Shown here piece by piece: positions 33,998-45,137 of a stretch of 64,000 nt of DNA; the first letter of the stretch is position 1; each line of letters opens with the position of its first letter. Under the pieces are notes generated by a model. It ran no database searches, was not told where the DNA came from, and was given only the letters and a program-made list of their open reading frames with translations. The stretch is taken from the NCBI RefSeq assembly GCF_009299475.1, contig NZ_WBSN01000004.1:1-64000 (forward strand), written 5' to 3'. The position numbers were made by a program, and so were the translations under genes. The DNA comes from Bifidobacterium avesanii (GTDB lineage Bacteria; Actinomycetota; Actinomycetes; Actinomycetales; Bifidobacteriaceae).

Positions 33998-35239
33998 TCA
34001 GGCCTCGTCGACCGGCTCGACCACGTTGCCGTAGGAGTCCTTGCCGGCCACGGCGATGGCGGCGGACTTGCGGGCGATGGCCAGCTCCTCGTTGGTCGGG
34101 TAGATGGCGATGATCACGGAGGAGTCCGGGGTGGAGATGACGCGCGGCTCCTTGGAGCGGGTTGCGTTCTTCTCCTCGTCGATCTTGACGCCGAACGGGG
34201 CGAGCTTGTCGCACACCATCTTGCGCACGATGTCGTCGTTCTCGCCGACGCCGGCGGTGAAGGTGATCACGTCCACGCCGCCCATCTGAGCGGTGTAGTT
34301 GCCGATGTAGCCGACGATGCGGTGCACGTAGACCTGCAGGGCGAGCTTGGCGTCCTCGTTGCCCTCGGCGGCCAGACGGTGGACCTCGCGCATGTCGCCG
34401 TAGCCGGTGAGGCCGGCCAGACCGGACTTCTTGTTGAACAGGGTGTCCAGCTCGTCCACGTTCATGTGGGCGTTGCGGATCAGGTGGAAGACCACGGCCG
34501 GGTCGATGTCGCCGGTGCGGCCGCCCATGACCAGACCCTCGAGCGGGGTGAGGCCCATGGAGGTGTCGACGGGCTTGCCGGAGATCTGGGCGGAGGCGGA
34601 GGCGCCGTTGCCGATGTGCAGGACGATCTGCTTGAGGCCCTCGGCCGGCTTGCCGATGAGCTCCGGGACGACGGAGCCGACGAACTCGTGGGAGGTGCCG
34701 TGGGCGCCGTAGCGGCGGATGTGGTACTGCTCGGCGATCTGCTTGTTCAGCGCGTAGGTGCTGGCCTCCTTCGGCAGCTGGAAGAAGAAGGAGGAGTCGA
34801 AGACGAAGATCTGCGGCACGTCCGGCAGCAGGGCGGTCATGACCTCGGCGCCCTTGGCCTCCGGGCCGTTGTGCAGCGGGGCGAGCACGGCGAGGTCCTT
34901 GACCTGGCCGATGGTCTTGGCGTTGACCAGAGCCGGCTGCGGGAAGATGGAGCCGCCCTGCACCACGCGGTGGCCGACGGCGACGATGCCGGCCTCGTCC
35001 AGGTTCGGGCCGTACTCCTTGAAGAAGCCGAGGACGCGCTTGAGGCCCTGCTCGTGGTCGTGGATCGGCTCGGTGAGCTCGTGCTTCTCGCCGTTGTACT
35101 CGTGCTTGTAGTGGCCGTCGATCGGCTCGCCGATCTTCTCGACGAGGCCGGAGGCGAGGCCTTCGCCGGACTCGAGGTCCACCAGCTGGTACTTGATCGA
35201 GCTGGAGCCGGAATTGATGACAAGGACGGTTTTCGCCAT
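33998..35239 (-). CDS. ackA: Acetate kinase
   Basis: AckA converts acetyl phosphate plus ADP to acetate plus ATP, the main energy step of the bifid shunt. The 413-residue protein opens MAKTVLVINSGSSSIKYQLV and has VFHLIRNAHMNVDELD, FTAGVGENDDIVR and HIGNGAS. All are family landmarks and the length is usual. ATG 35239 has GGAGGAAGC upstream. It lies downstream of pta on the same strand but is separated from it by a terminator, so it likely has its own promoter in the ~100-bp gap. Confidence 0.97.
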   Translation of the reverse strand: MAKTVLVINSGSSSIKYQLVDLESGEGLASGLVEKIGEPIDGHYKHEYNGEKHELTEPIHDHEQGLKRVLGFFKEYGPNLDEAGIVAVGHRVVQGGSIFPQPALVNAKTIGQVKDLAVLAPLHNGPEAKGAEVMTALLPDVPQIFVFDSSFFFQLPKEASTYALNKQIAEQYHIRRYGAHGTSHEFVGSVVPELIGKPAEGLKQIVLHIGNGASASAQISGKPVDTSMGLTPLEGLVMGGRTGDIDPAVVFHLIRNAHMNVDELDTLFNKKSGLAGLTGYGDMREVHRLAAEGNEDAKLALQVYVHRIVGYIGNYTAQMGGVDVITFTAGVGENDDIVRKMVCDKLAPFGVKIDEEKNATRSKEPRVISTPDSSVIIAIYPTNEELAIARKSAAIAVAGKDSYGNVVEPVDEA

Positions 35240-35335
35240 TTGGGCTTCCTCCATGTGTTTGTTGATTGCCGCCTGACGCGGCTTACCGTTGTTTAGATTA
35301 CTCGCTGCTTGCTACAAATGCGGATGCGAAGCCGC

Positions 35336-35376
35336 GCAAAAACGGGCGCCTCCCGTCCTCGAACGGAAGGCGCCCG
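35336..35376 (-). terminator. Terminator of pta
   Basis: On the minus strand GGGCGCCTT pairs with AGGCGCCC around a 13-nt loop, then GTTTTTGC follows. It is 7 nt past the pta stop. Confidence 0.85.
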
Positions 35377-35382
35377 GGAGTC

Positions 35383-37053
35383 TCACTGGGCTTCGATGGC
35401 GGTCAGCGCGACGGTGTTGATGATGTCCTGGACGAGGGCGCCGCGGGACAGGTCGTTCACCGGCTTGTTGAGGCCCTGCAGCACCGGGCCGACGGCCACG
35501 GCGCCGGAGGAGCGCTGGACGGCCTTGTAGCCGATGTTGCCGGCGCACAGGTCCGGGAACACGAACACGTTGACGTGGCCGGCCACGTCGTTGCCCTTGG
35601 CCTTGGTGGAGGCCACGACCGGGGACCAGGCGGCGTCGAACTGGATGGAGCCGACGACCGGGAGCTCCGGGTCCTGCTCCTTGACGAGCTTGGTGGCCTC
35701 CTCGACGAGGTCCACGTCCGGGCCCTTGCCGGAGCCGAGGGTGGAGTAGGACAGCATGCCGACCTTCGGGTCGATGCCGAAGGCCTTGGCGGTCTCGGCG
35801 GACTGGATGGCGATCTCGGCGAGCTGTTCGGCGTTCGGGTTGAGGTTGATGGCGCAGTCGGCGAACACGGCCACGTGGTCCTTGAAGCACATGAGGAACG
35901 CGCCGGAGACGAGCTTCTGACCGGGCTTGGTCTTGATGACCTGCAGGGCCGGGCGCACGGTGTTGGCGGTGGAGTTGATGGAGCCGGAGACGAGGCCGTC
36001 GGCCTTGCCGAGCACCACGAGCATGGTGCCGAAGTAGGAGGCGTCGGTCAGCTGCTTGCGGGCCTGCTCGGGGGTCATGCCCTTCTTGGCGCGCAGCTCG
36101 CACAGCTTCTCGGTCATCGGGGCGAGGACCTCCTCGTCGTCCATGGCCTGGAAGGTGGCCTTCTCGAGGTTCTCGAGGCCAAGCTCCTTGCCGCGGGCCA
36201 GGATCTCGTCCTTCTTGCCCACGATGATCAGGTTGACGATGTCGCGCGCGAGCAGGTAGTCGGCCGCCTTGATGATGCGGTCCTCCTGACCCTCCGGCAG
36301 CACGATGGTCTTCTTGTCGGCCTTGGCCTTGCCCAGCAGGCCGTACTGGAAGGCGTACGGGGTGACCGGGGCGTCGAAGTCGGCGTCGAGCGCGGCGAGT
36401 ACCTCCTCGGCCGGCGCGTTCTCGACGAACGCCTCGGCGGCGGCTTCGGCGCCGCCCTCGGCGGACACGTCCACCTTCGGCAGGACCCACACCGGCACGC
36501 CGGCGTCGGCGAGGGCCTCCTTGTCGGGGACGACCTGCTCGGGCTCGGCGCCGGTGACGAACACGCCGATGACCTTGGTGCCGGCGGCCTCAACGGCGGC
36601 GGCGGAGGCCTTGACGGTGGCGGCGAGCTGCTCCGGGGTGCGGTCGATGGTGCACACGGCGAGGAACACGGGGGAGGCGAGGTCGGCGGCCACGTCGGCG
36701 TTGAAGGCGAAGGCGGCCGGATCGTTCACGGAGGACTTGTCGGTGCCGACCACGACCATGGCCTCGGCGCCGGAGGCGGCGACGGCCTCATGGTAGGCGG
36801 CGACGATGTCGGCGCGGGCGCCGGCCTTGTCCTCGCGGGCGCGCTTCGGGCATACGCCGACGGACTGCTCGCTGCTCAGGCCGGCGTTGGCGGCGGCGAC
36901 GAGCACGTCGGTGAAGGTGTCCTTCTTGCACACGGCCGGACGGAACACGCCGGTCTTCTTGGCGGAGGCGAGGGCGTTGACGACGCCAAGGGCGACGACG
37001 TTGCGGCCGTTGGCGGCTTCGGGGCTGATGATGGTGACACTGGTAAGACTCAC
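35383..37053 (-). CDS. pta: Phosphate acetyltransferase (long form)
   Basis: Pta interconverts acetyl-CoA and acetyl phosphate. The 556-residue protein has an N-terminal DRTGG/BioD-like region and a C-terminal catalytic PTA domain with IVLPEGQEDRIIKAA, DGLVSGSINSTANTVRP and GSIQFDAAW. ATP- and CoA-site patterns are complete. I chose the GTG at 37053, which has AGGAGAGACCC upstream, rather than the farther GTG at 37101. The region above it holds a 9-bp palindrome that may bind a regulator. Confidence 0.94.
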   Translation of the reverse strand: MSLTSVTIISPEAANGRNVVALGVVNALASAKKTGVFRPAVCKKDTFTDVLVAAANAGLSSEQSVGVCPKRAREDKAGARADIVAAYHEAVAASGAEAMVVVGTDKSSVNDPAAFAFNADVAADLASPVFLAVCTIDRTPEQLAATVKASAAAVEAAGTKVIGVFVTGAEPEQVVPDKEALADAGVPVWVLPKVDVSAEGGAEAAAEAFVENAPAEEVLAALDADFDAPVTPYAFQYGLLGKAKADKKTIVLPEGQEDRIIKAADYLLARDIVNLIIVGKKDEILARGKELGLENLEKATFQAMDDEEVLAPMTEKLCELRAKKGMTPEQARKQLTDASYFGTMLVVLGKADGLVSGSINSTANTVRPALQVIKTKPGQKLVSGAFLMCFKDHVAVFADCAINLNPNAEQLAEIAIQSAETAKAFGIDPKVGMLSYSTLGSGKGPDVDLVEEATKLVKEQDPELPVVGSIQFDAAWSPVVASTKAKGNDVAGHVNVFVFPDLCAGNIGYKAVQRSSGAVAVGPVLQGLNKPVNDLSRGALVQDIINTVALTAIEAQ

Positions 37054-37180
37054 GGGTCTCTCCTGTTCGTAACTATCCAATGACGTGACTGCCTTGTTCA
37101 CATCTACGCCACAGTCTAGTGAGCGAACCCGAAAAGCGGGGGAGATTTGCCCTCAATTGCCGCACGGGCGAATGTGATGT

Positions 37181-37220
37181 ACGCCACAGTACGCTGCGCC
37201 GCGGTGCTGCGTACTGTGCG
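37181..37220. promoter_or_regulatory. Palindrome upstream of pta
   Basis: ACAGTACGC at 37186-37194 and GCGTACTGT at 37209-37217 are perfect arms, with extra GCC/GGC pairing outside. It is 133-164 bp upstream of the pta start. Confidence 0.45.
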
Positions 37221-37275
37221 GCGCGCGACGATTTGCCATATGACACACGCGGCGGGGGAGGGCACCAAACATGCG

Positions 37276-37315
37276 AAAGGGGCCGTTCCCGAACCGAAGT
37301 CCGGGAACGGCCCCT
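37276..37315 (-). terminator. Terminator of xfp
   Basis: GGGGCCGTTCCC (37279-37290) and GGGAACGGCCCC (37303-37314) pair perfectly, and on the minus strand TTTC follows. Confidence 0.85.
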
Positions 37316-37358
37316 CACTGGCCTAGCTATGCGCTATGCGATCAGACGATCAGCGAGA

Positions 37359-39830
37359 TCACTCGTTGTCGCCGCCGGTCGCGGCGGTGGCGTCGATGGC
37401 GACGTCGTCACCCTTGACCTCCGGCCACACCCAGTCGGTGTAGTCCGGGTGATCGTAGCCGTTGTCCACCGCGAACTGGAAGGCCTCCAGACGGAAGTCG
37501 TTCAGCTTCTTGATCTCGTCGGCGTACTTGGCGGCGTCGATGATTTCGAGGGCGGAGGCGGTCAGGCAGTAGCGATCCATGTCGTTGACGCGAACCATGT
37601 CGAACGGCGTGGTGGTGGAGCCCTGCTCCTTGTAGCCGTGGACGCGGAAGTTGTCGTGGTTCGGACGGCCGTGGATCAGGCGGTAGATGGAGCCCGGGTA
37701 CGCGTGGAAGGCGAACAGGACCGGCTTGTCGGCGGAGAAGAGCTTGGTGAACTCCTCGTCGGACAGGGCCTGGTCGTTCTCCTCGGCGTCCTGGATCTTC
37801 AGCAGGTCAACGACGTTGACGAACTGGACCTTGAGGCCCATCTTCTGCAGCTTGTCGTTGGCGGCCAGGGCTTCCATGGTCGGCACGTCGCCGCAGGAGG
37901 CGATGACGATGTCGGCGTCCTCGGCGTCCTTAGCGTTGGAGGCCCAATCCCAGCGGGCGGCGCCCTTCTCGAGCTCGGCGGCGGCCTCGTCGATGGTCTG
38001 GTAGGTCGCGGCCGGCTGCTTGCCGGAGAAGATGGCGTTGATGCAGTTCTTGGACTTGTAGCAACGCTCGGCGACGGTCAGCAGGGAGTTGGCGTCGGCC
38101 GGGAAGTAGATGTTGACCACGTGGTCGTTGTTGAAGTTCTTGTTGAGCAGGATGTCAACGAAGCCCGGGTCCTGGTGCGAGAAGCCGTTGTGGTCCTGGC
38201 GCCACACGTGGGAGGAGATCAGGACGTTCAGGCCGGCGATCGGCTTACGCCACGGGATCTCGCGGACGGTGGCCTCGAGCCACTTGGCGTGCTGGTTGAT
38301 CATGGAGTCGATCACGTGGGCGAAGGACTCGTAGGTGCTCCAGATGCCGTGGCGGCCGGTGAGCAGGTAGCCCTCGAGGAAGCCTTCCATCTGGTGCTCG
38401 GAAAGCTGCTCGACGACCTGGCCGGTGACGGCCATGTGCTCATCGGTGAGCTCCGACAGGTAGCCGGCGTCCCACTGCTTGTTGGTGACCTCGTAGGCGG
38501 CGGCGAGACGGTTGGAGGCGGTCTCGTCCGGTCCGAAGATGCGGAAGTCGGTCGGGTTCTTGCGGATCACGTCGCGGGTGTAGTAGCCCAGCACGCGGGT
38601 CGCCTCGGTGGCGCCCCAGCCGTGGCCGTGACCCTTGATATCGACCTCGTAGTCGCGGATGTCCGGGAGCTCGAGCTCCTTGAGCAGACGGCCGCCGTTG
38701 GCGTTCGGGTTCTCGCCGATGCGCAGCTCGCCCTTCGGCATGAAGGCGGTGACTTCCGGCTTGACGGCGCCGTTCTCGTCGAACAGCTCCTCCGGCTTGT
38801 AGGACTCGAGCCAGTTCTTGAGGACCTCGAAGTGGGCCTCGGTGTCGCGGGCGGAGGCCAGCGGCACCTGGTGGGCGCGCCAGGAGCCCTCGGTCTTCTT
38901 GCCGTCGATGAACTTCGGGCAGGTCCAGCCCTTCGGGGTGCGGAAGATGATCATCGGGTAGAACGGACGGTGCACGTCGTCGGTCTGAGCGGCGGCCTTG
39001 ATGTCGCAGATCTCGTCGAAGACGGTCTCGAACAGCTCGGCGAAGCGACGGTGGATGGACATGTGGTCCTCATCGTCGAAGCCGGCGACGAACTCGTACG
39101 GCTCGTAGCCCATGCCGTGGAAGAACTCGTGCAGCTCCTCGTCGGAGATGCGGGAGAGGATGGTCGGGTTGGCGATCTTGTAACCGTTGAGGTGCAGGAT
39201 CGGCAGCACGATGCCGTCGGTGCGCGGGTTGACGAGCTTGTTGGACTGCCAGCCGGTGGCCAGCGGGCCGGTCTCGGCCTCGCCGTCGCCCACGATGCAG
39301 GGGACGAACAGGCTCGGGTTGTTCATGACCGCGCCGTAGGCGTGGGACAGGGCGTAGCCCAGCTCGCCGCCCTCGTGGATCGAGCCCGGGGTCTCCGGGG
39401 CGAAGTGGGACGGGATGCCGCCCGGGTAGGAGAACTGGCGGAAGAACTTCTGCAGGCCAGCCTCATCCTTGGTGATGTTCGGGAAGTACTCGGTGTAGGT
39501 GCCGTCCAGGTAGGACTGGGAGGTGCCGGCGGGGCCGCCGTGGCCCGGGCCCATGATGAACACGGTGTTCTGGCCGTGGTCGGCGATGAGACGGTTGATG
39601 TGGCCGATCAGGAAGTTCAGGCCCGGGGTGGTGCCCCAGTGGCCGACCAGACGGTGCTTGACGTCCTCACGGGTGAAGGGCTCCTTCATCAGCGGGTTGC
39701 TGCGAAGGTAGATCTGACCGATGGAGAGGTAGTTCGCCGCGCGCCAGTACTTGTCGACGCCTTCGAGCGATTCCTCGGAAACCGGAGCGTTCAGCTTCTT
39801 CCAAGGGGTGCCAATAACAGGATTCGTCAT
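37359..39830 (-). CDS. xfp: D-xylulose-5-phosphate/D-fructose-6-phosphate phosphoketolase
   Basis: Xfp is the thiamine diphosphate enzyme of the bifid shunt. It splits fructose-6-phosphate or xylulose-5-phosphate with phosphate to give acetyl phosphate plus erythrose-4-phosphate or glyceraldehyde-3-phosphate. The 823-residue protein is the usual length. [10 protein letters not shown] begins it; [46 protein letters not shown] and [17 protein letters not shown] mark the cofactor and substrate sites. Two Shine-Dalgarno motifs, AGGAGTACAGGAGTAC, lie just before ATG 39830. The gene strongly supports the genus call. Confidence 0.98.
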   Translation of the reverse strand: MTNPVIGTPWKKLNAPVSEESLEGVDKYWRAANYLSIGQIYLRSNPLMKEPFTREDVKHRLVGHWGTTPGLNFLIGHINRLIADHGQNTVFIMGPGHGGPAGTSQSYLDGTYTEYFPNITKDEAGLQKFFRQFSYPGGIPSHFAPETPGSIHEGGELGYALSHAYGAVMNNPSLFVPCIVGDGEAETGPLATGWQSNKLVNPRTDGIVLPILHLNGYKIANPTILSRISDEELHEFFHGMGYEPYEFVAGFDDEDHMSIHRRFAELFETVFDEICDIKAAAQTDDVHRPFYPMIIFRTPKGWTCPKFIDGKKTEGSWRAHQVPLASARDTEAHFEVLKNWLESYKPEELFDENGAVKPEVTAFMPKGELRIGENPNANGGRLLKELELPDIRDYEVDIKGHGHGWGATEATRVLGYYTRDVIRKNPTDFRIFGPDETASNRLAAAYEVTNKQWDAGYLSELTDEHMAVTGQVVEQLSEHQMEGFLEGYLLTGRHGIWSTYESFAHVIDSMINQHAKWLEATVREIPWRKPIAGLNVLISSHVWRQDHNGFSHQDPGFVDILLNKNFNNDHVVNIYFPADANSLLTVAERCYKSKNCINAIFSGKQPAATYQTIDEAAAELEKGAARWDWASNAKDAEDADIVIASCGDVPTMEALAANDKLQKMGLKVQFVNVVDLLKIQDAEENDQALSDEEFTKLFSADKPVLFAFHAYPGSIYRLIHGRPNHDNFRVHGYKEQGSTTTPFDMVRVNDMDRYCLTASALEIIDAAKYADEIKKLNDFRLEAFQFAVDNGYDHPDYTDWVWPEVKGDDVAIDATAATGGDNE

Positions 39831-40311
39831 GTGTACTCCTGTACTCCTGCACATAAAGTGCGATTGATTATTTCCATGTGGCCGTGGGCTCCGCGAGCTC
39901 CGTGGAACCGCGGTTTTCCCTCGTCCAGTCGTGCTTCATGGTACGGGATGCTTACGACTTTTTGGCCGGTATTGTGACGCGATGTTAGGTTTTGTGCGCT
40001 TTCATCGAAGGCAAAGTTTGCCACCGTTTGCCTTGAATTTACTCTCGTGCCACATTTCGGGATCCTGAAAACGTTGGAATTGTGCGGTTTTAGGGCTGTT
40101 AGCGCTCCCAGTGGCATGGTCGAAGCGGTTCGACAACGAAACAATGCCCCATCGGCGTGTTGTGCGCTTTTTCATGCGTCCCGCCGCCCGTTCGCCGCCC
40201 GCTCGCGCTCTGTTCGAGGCCGCGCCGCCTCCCGCCCGGCACTTGTCTGATTGACCGGCCATAATCGACCTATTCCTACCGAACACCCAACAACCGTATG
40301 TAAGGGAGATC
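39831..40311. promoter_or_regulatory. Divergent promoter region of xfp and guaA
   Basis: This 481-bp gap has no gene. The part nearest xfp is AT-richer, and GGCAAAGTTTGCC-ACC-GTTTGCC near 40010-40032 contains imperfect inverted and direct copies of GTTTGCC. I cannot assign exact promoter elements. Confidence 0.5.
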
Positions 40312-41869
<1,558 letters not shown>

Positions 41870-41874
<5 letters not shown>

Positions 41875-41972
41875 TCGAATAACGGAGCGTCCTCGGCGTT
41901 GCTCCTCGGTCGGCGTACCTTTGTACGCCTTCCCTCGGTGCGCCTTGAGGACGCACGCGTTATTCGATCACT
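41870..41972. repeat. 103-bp palindrome containing the guaA stop codon
   Basis: AGTGATCGAATAACG at 41870-41884 and CGTTATTCGATCACT at 41958-41972 are perfect 15-bp arms that include the TGA stop. The interior continues pairing (CGTCCTC with GAGGACG) to an apical hairpin GGCGTAC-CTTT-GTACGCC. Confidence 0.75.
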
Positions 41973-41976
41973 GCGC

Positions 41977-42076
41977 GAATTGAACTGACGGGGAACCTTC
42001 CGCGTTGCGGCGGGTTCGACGTGCAAAGTGTACGTTCGTCCGCCGCGCCTTGAAGCTGCGCGTGGCAGTTCAATTC
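41977..42076. repeat. Second inverted repeat after guaA
   Basis: GAATTGAACTG at 41977-41987 and CAGTTCAATTC at 42066-42076 are perfect arms around a 78-bp interior. It starts 4 bp after the previous palindrome. Confidence 0.6.
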
Positions 42077-42099
42077 ACTGCGGGAAGCAGACTGGCTGG

Positions 42100-42282
42100 A
42101 CGCCCCTCCTGTATCTCAAATCGCATCCGTTTTCCGGAAGGGATGCGAATCGAGACACAGGAGGGGCGTTTTGCGTCTCGACTCGCCACCGATTTTGAAA
42201 TTGGTGGCGGTTTGAGACACGGAAGGGCTGGTTTGTGTCTCAAAGCGCCACCGAAATTCAAAATGGATGCGAGTCGAGACAC
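42100..42282. repeat. Three tandem related palindromes
   Basis: The palindromes are 42100-42169 (ACGCCCCTCCTG.. paired with ..CAGGAGGGGCGT), 42175-42218 (GTCTC..CGCCACC..GGTGGCG..GAGAC) and 42235-42282 (GTGTCTC..GCG..GAGACAC). The units share GAGACAC borders and GC-ATCC or GCCACC cores, which suggests a repeated hairpin family. No gene is seen from 41875 to 42418. Confidence 0.65.
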
Positions 42283-42316
42283 GGTGAATGAGCCGGGGCA
42301 CGGTGAATGAGCCGGG
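42280..42316. repeat. Tandem 18-bp direct repeat
   Basis: CACGGTGAATGAGCCGGG occurs at 42280-42297 and again at 42299-42316. Confidence 0.8.
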
Positions 42317-42418
42317 AGACGGCGGGCGCATCGGACGCGCTGGACAGGCGCGACGGGCCATGCCGCATGGCGCGGGCGCGGCGGGCGCGGCGGCGGCATG
42401 ATGACGCGGCGATGCGGT

Positions 42419-43906
42419 CTACGCGCCCTTGAGGCGGTAGCGCTGGGTCGGGTCGTCGTGGAAGCGCACGGTGGCGACGCGGCCCTCCCTGAGCAGTTCG
42501 CGCAGACCCGACGTGGCGGCCAGCGGCGTCAGCTGCAGTTCGCGGATGATCTCCTTGACGCTCATGGCCGAATGCCGCTCCAGCAGCGTCAGGATCGACT
42601 TCGACACGTCGCTCGGCGAACTCTTCGCCGCCGTGCGGTGGCGCGTGATCGTCATGGTGAACGTGTTGATGTCGTTGCGCGTCGTCGCCGGCTCGATGCC
42701 GTATTCGCGCAGGGACGCGGCGATGCGCTGGTAGCCGTCGCCGCCCTCAGGGTTGACGAACCCGCCGCCCGGGTACGGCGTCGACTCGAGCAGCGTGAAC
42801 AGGAACTGGTTGCGCGTCGAGTTGAGCGGCGCCCCGCGCACGGCCCGCGGGTTGGCCAGCACGTCGTGCGTGACCGTGCCGTACAGGCCGCCGGGGTTCA
42901 CGATCTCGATGCGGTTCGTGAACACGTTCACATGCACCTGCGTGCCGCGGGCGTCGGGGGAGTAGTCGCGGTGCGTCAGCGCGTTCGCGATCGCCTCGCG
43001 CAGCGCCGACGGCGGGTAGTCGGGCTGCTTCGCGCCGATCCAGCGCATGAGCCCGTTCACCGCGTCGTCGATCATCACCGGGATGGAGCCGACCACCGTC
43101 TGCGAGGCCACGAGCCGCTCGTCGCCGCGGAACACCTCGTCGCGTCCCGTGCCCGGAAACACCGCGATCGACACGCTGAGCCGCGGATAGTACTTCTGCG
43201 GGTACCGGCCCAACGCCAGCAGGCCGGCGAGGGTGGGCCGCAGCACCCCGCCCACGCCGGTCGCGGCCAGATCCGAGTCGTCGTGGCGCAGCACCTGCAG
43301 GTCCAGCAGCACGTCCGTGTCCGCGCGTCCCGCGAACACATGCGGATGCTGACTGCGCACCCGCCCGAGCAGACCGGCCACCAGTTCGGGGTCGAGGTCG
43401 TCCGGCGTGGCGTCCGGCACGATGTCCAGATCGTACGTGGGCTGCAGATGCTCCTCGGTGAGCCGGTCCACCTCGTAGGACGTCATGTGCCGGTCGCCGT
43501 CGCCGGTGCGGATGTACGAGCCGCCGTACGGGCCGCGTTCGGTGATGAAGCAGGGCTTGTCGCGCGGCAGCATCTCGTCGACGCGGGCGAACACCAGATT
43601 CGCGCCCTCGAACGGGCACGTCACGATCACCGGACGCACCACCGGCGTCATTTTCTCGCACGCCTGGCTCAGCGCCTCCTGCATGGCGCGCGCGTCGAAC
43701 TCCGGCACGGGCGTGAAGCCGTTCTTCTCCGACAGTCCCAGAATGATCCACCCGCCAGAACCGTTCGAGAACGCGGACAGCGTGTCCGTGATGGTCGAGG
43801 AGATGCGGCGCTTGCACTCCTTGACCTCGCACTGCTGCGTGTCGTTGCCGATGAGCCGCATCAGTTCGATCAGCTCGGTCATCTTCGCGGTGTAGTCGTC
43901 GGTCAT
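42419..43906 (-). CDS. AlbA/Schlafen-type ATP-binding transcriptional regulator
   Basis: The 495-residue protein has an N-terminal AlbA_2 (Schlafen-like) region (CEVKECKRRISSTITDTLSA FSNGSGGWIILGL), a middle domain with YPPSALREAIANALTHRDYS and VFTNRIEIVNPGGL that matches the HATPase_c_4 pattern of this family, and a C-terminal winged-helix (HSAMSVKEIIRELQLTPLA). Such proteins act as DNA-binding regulators or as parts of stress and phage-related systems; the target is unknown. GGCAAGGAGGCGCGCCC precedes ATG 43906. It is a lone gene between the palindrome cluster and the orphan response regulator. Confidence 0.82.
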   Translation of the reverse strand: MTDDYTAKMTELIELMRLIGNDTQQCEVKECKRRISSTITDTLSAFSNGSGGWIILGLSEKNGFTPVPEFDARAMQEALSQACEKMTPVVRPVIVTCPFEGANLVFARVDEMLPRDKPCFITERGPYGGSYIRTGDGDRHMTSYEVDRLTEEHLQPTYDLDIVPDATPDDLDPELVAGLLGRVRSQHPHVFAGRADTDVLLDLQVLRHDDSDLAATGVGGVLRPTLAGLLALGRYPQKYYPRLSVSIAVFPGTGRDEVFRGDERLVASQTVVGSIPVMIDDAVNGLMRWIGAKQPDYPPSALREAIANALTHRDYSPDARGTQVHVNVFTNRIEIVNPGGLYGTVTHDVLANPRAVRGAPLNSTRNQFLFTLLESTPYPGGGFVNPEGGDGYQRIAASLREYGIEPATTRNDINTFTMTITRHRTAAKSSPSDVSKSILTLLERHSAMSVKEIIRELQLTPLAATSGLRELLREGRVATVRFHDDPTQRYRLKGA

Positions 43907-44028
43907 GGGCGCGCCTCCTTGCCACCATCATGCCCCGGAAATGAATCGAGGAGGCGGCGGAAGACGCCTAGTTCATCGAAAATTCATGCGTCGCGGCGGC
44001 ATCGGGCCCGGGGGATCGGCGAATTGCG

Positions 44029-44793
44029 TCACAGGATGCGGTAGGACTTGCCCCGCTGCGTGACGAAGAACCCGAGCCGGCGCAGCTTGCGCGTCAGGGA
44101 GTACAGCACGTTGTTCATGATGTCGTGGTAGCCGAAGAATCCGGTGCCGCACACGGCCCGTCCGAGCTCGTCGAAGGTGAGGAACCGGCCGTCCGCCTCG
44201 ATGAGCGTCTTGAGCGTGGCGAACTCCCTGGGGGAGAGGGGCAGCGGCTTGCGGCTCTCGCCGTAGTAGGCGCGTCCGGAGCCGAGGTCCAGCGTGAGGT
44301 CGCCGTGGATGAGCAGGCGGGAGGCCTTGGCGTCCGGGCGCAGGGACGCCACATGCGCGACCAGCTCCGCGTTGGAGAACGGCATGCGCAGGACGGCGTC
44401 GGGTTCGAGTCCGTCACCGTCCGGCGGGGTGGAGGTGCCGTCCACAGCGGATTGGACGAGCAGCAGCGACCGGGCGTGGGGGTAGCCGGCCATAAGCGTG
44501 GCGAAGCGTTCGGAGGTCCAGCCGCGCGAGGAGTCGTCCACGATGACGAGGTCCGGGCTGATCGGCGCGGACGGGTCGGTCGGGCCCGCGGCCGCGTCTT
44601 CGGACGCCGCATCGGTCCCATTCGGGGAAACCGGCGCCTCCGCGGTCCCGCCGTCCGTGGTTTCCGCCGCCTCGTCGCGCAGCACGCGGCCGTCGCCGGT
44701 CATGAGCGTGCAGGCGTGCCCGTTGGCCTCCAGCACGCGCCTCACGGCCTGCGCGAGCGGGAGATCGTCGGACACGAAAAGCACTTCCATCAT
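44029..44793 (-). CDS. Orphan OmpR-type winged-helix regulator
   Basis: The protein is about 254 residues. It starts with MEVLFVSDDLPLAQAVRRVL, like a receiver domain, but has a ~40-residue Ala/Gly/Asp-rich insertion (near residues 45-80) and only IVDDSSRGW where the phosphorylation loop would be, so normal phosphorylation is uncertain. The C-terminus (LSPREFATLKTLIEADGRFL, then TRKLRRLGFFVTQRGKSYRI) is an OmpR/PhoB-type winged helix. No histidine kinase is adjacent. Starts at 44793 and 44790 both occur; neither has a clear ribosome binding site. Confidence 0.75.
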   Translation of the reverse strand: MMEVLFVSDDLPLAQAVRRVLEANGHACTLMTGDGRVLRDEAAETTDGGTAEAPVSPNGTDAASEDAAAGPTDPSAPISPDLVIVDDSSRGWTSERFATLMAGYPHARSLLLVQSAVDGTSTPPDGDGLEPDAVLRMPFSNAELVAHVASLRPDAKASRLLIHGDLTLDLGSGRAYYGESRKPLPLSPREFATLKTLIEADGRFLTFDELGRAVCGTGFFGYHDIMNNVLYSLTRKLRRLGFFVTQRGKSYRIL

Positions 44794-44824
44794 GTATTCC
44801 ACGCTAGTGCGCGCGCCAGACGCG

Positions 44825-45050
44825 CTACTTGGTCTTCCGAGGGCGGATTATGGCCAATGCACGCATCTACTCGGCTTTCCTAGGGCAGGTGATCCGATGG
44901 AATACGAGTCGGAGGATTTTCCGCGCGGCGGTATTCCGCCATAATGAGACGATTGCAATGCGGCGGCCGCGTGTGCGGATGCCCTCGGAAGGCCGAATAG
45001 GTGTGCGGTATCTCCGGAATCTGCCCTCGGAAGGCCCAATGGGCAATAGG
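44825..45050. repeat. Compound inverted-repeat element, copy 2
   Basis: The left arm has CTACTTGGTCTTCCGAGGGC at 44825 and CATCTACTCGGCTTTCCTAG at 44864. The right arm has GATGCCCTCGGAAGGCC near 44979 and CTGCCCTCGGAAGGCC near 45021, inverted. The architecture equals the copy at 31277-31494, while the core differs. It fills the gap between the orphan regulator and the xanthine permease. Confidence 0.7.
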
Positions 45051-45063
45051 AGCATTCCCCAAA

Positions 45064-45109
45064 ATGCGTGTGGGGGTCGTCGGCTACTGTCGACGACCCC
45101 CACACGCAT
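45064..45109 (-). terminator. Strong hairpin terminator of the xanthine permease gene
   Basis: ATGCGTGTGGGGGTCGTCG (45064-45082) and its exact complement (45091-45109) form 19-bp arms with an 8-nt loop. On the minus strand TTTT follows. It is 28 nt past the permease stop. Confidence 0.85.
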
Positions 45110-45137
45110 GGTCTTTGTTCGAAAGGCGGAGGGAACG

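Noticed and set aside
42100..42282. CRISPR-like array
   Set aside because: The units are palindromes of unequal length with high mutual divergence and no regular unique spacers; no cas genes are present.
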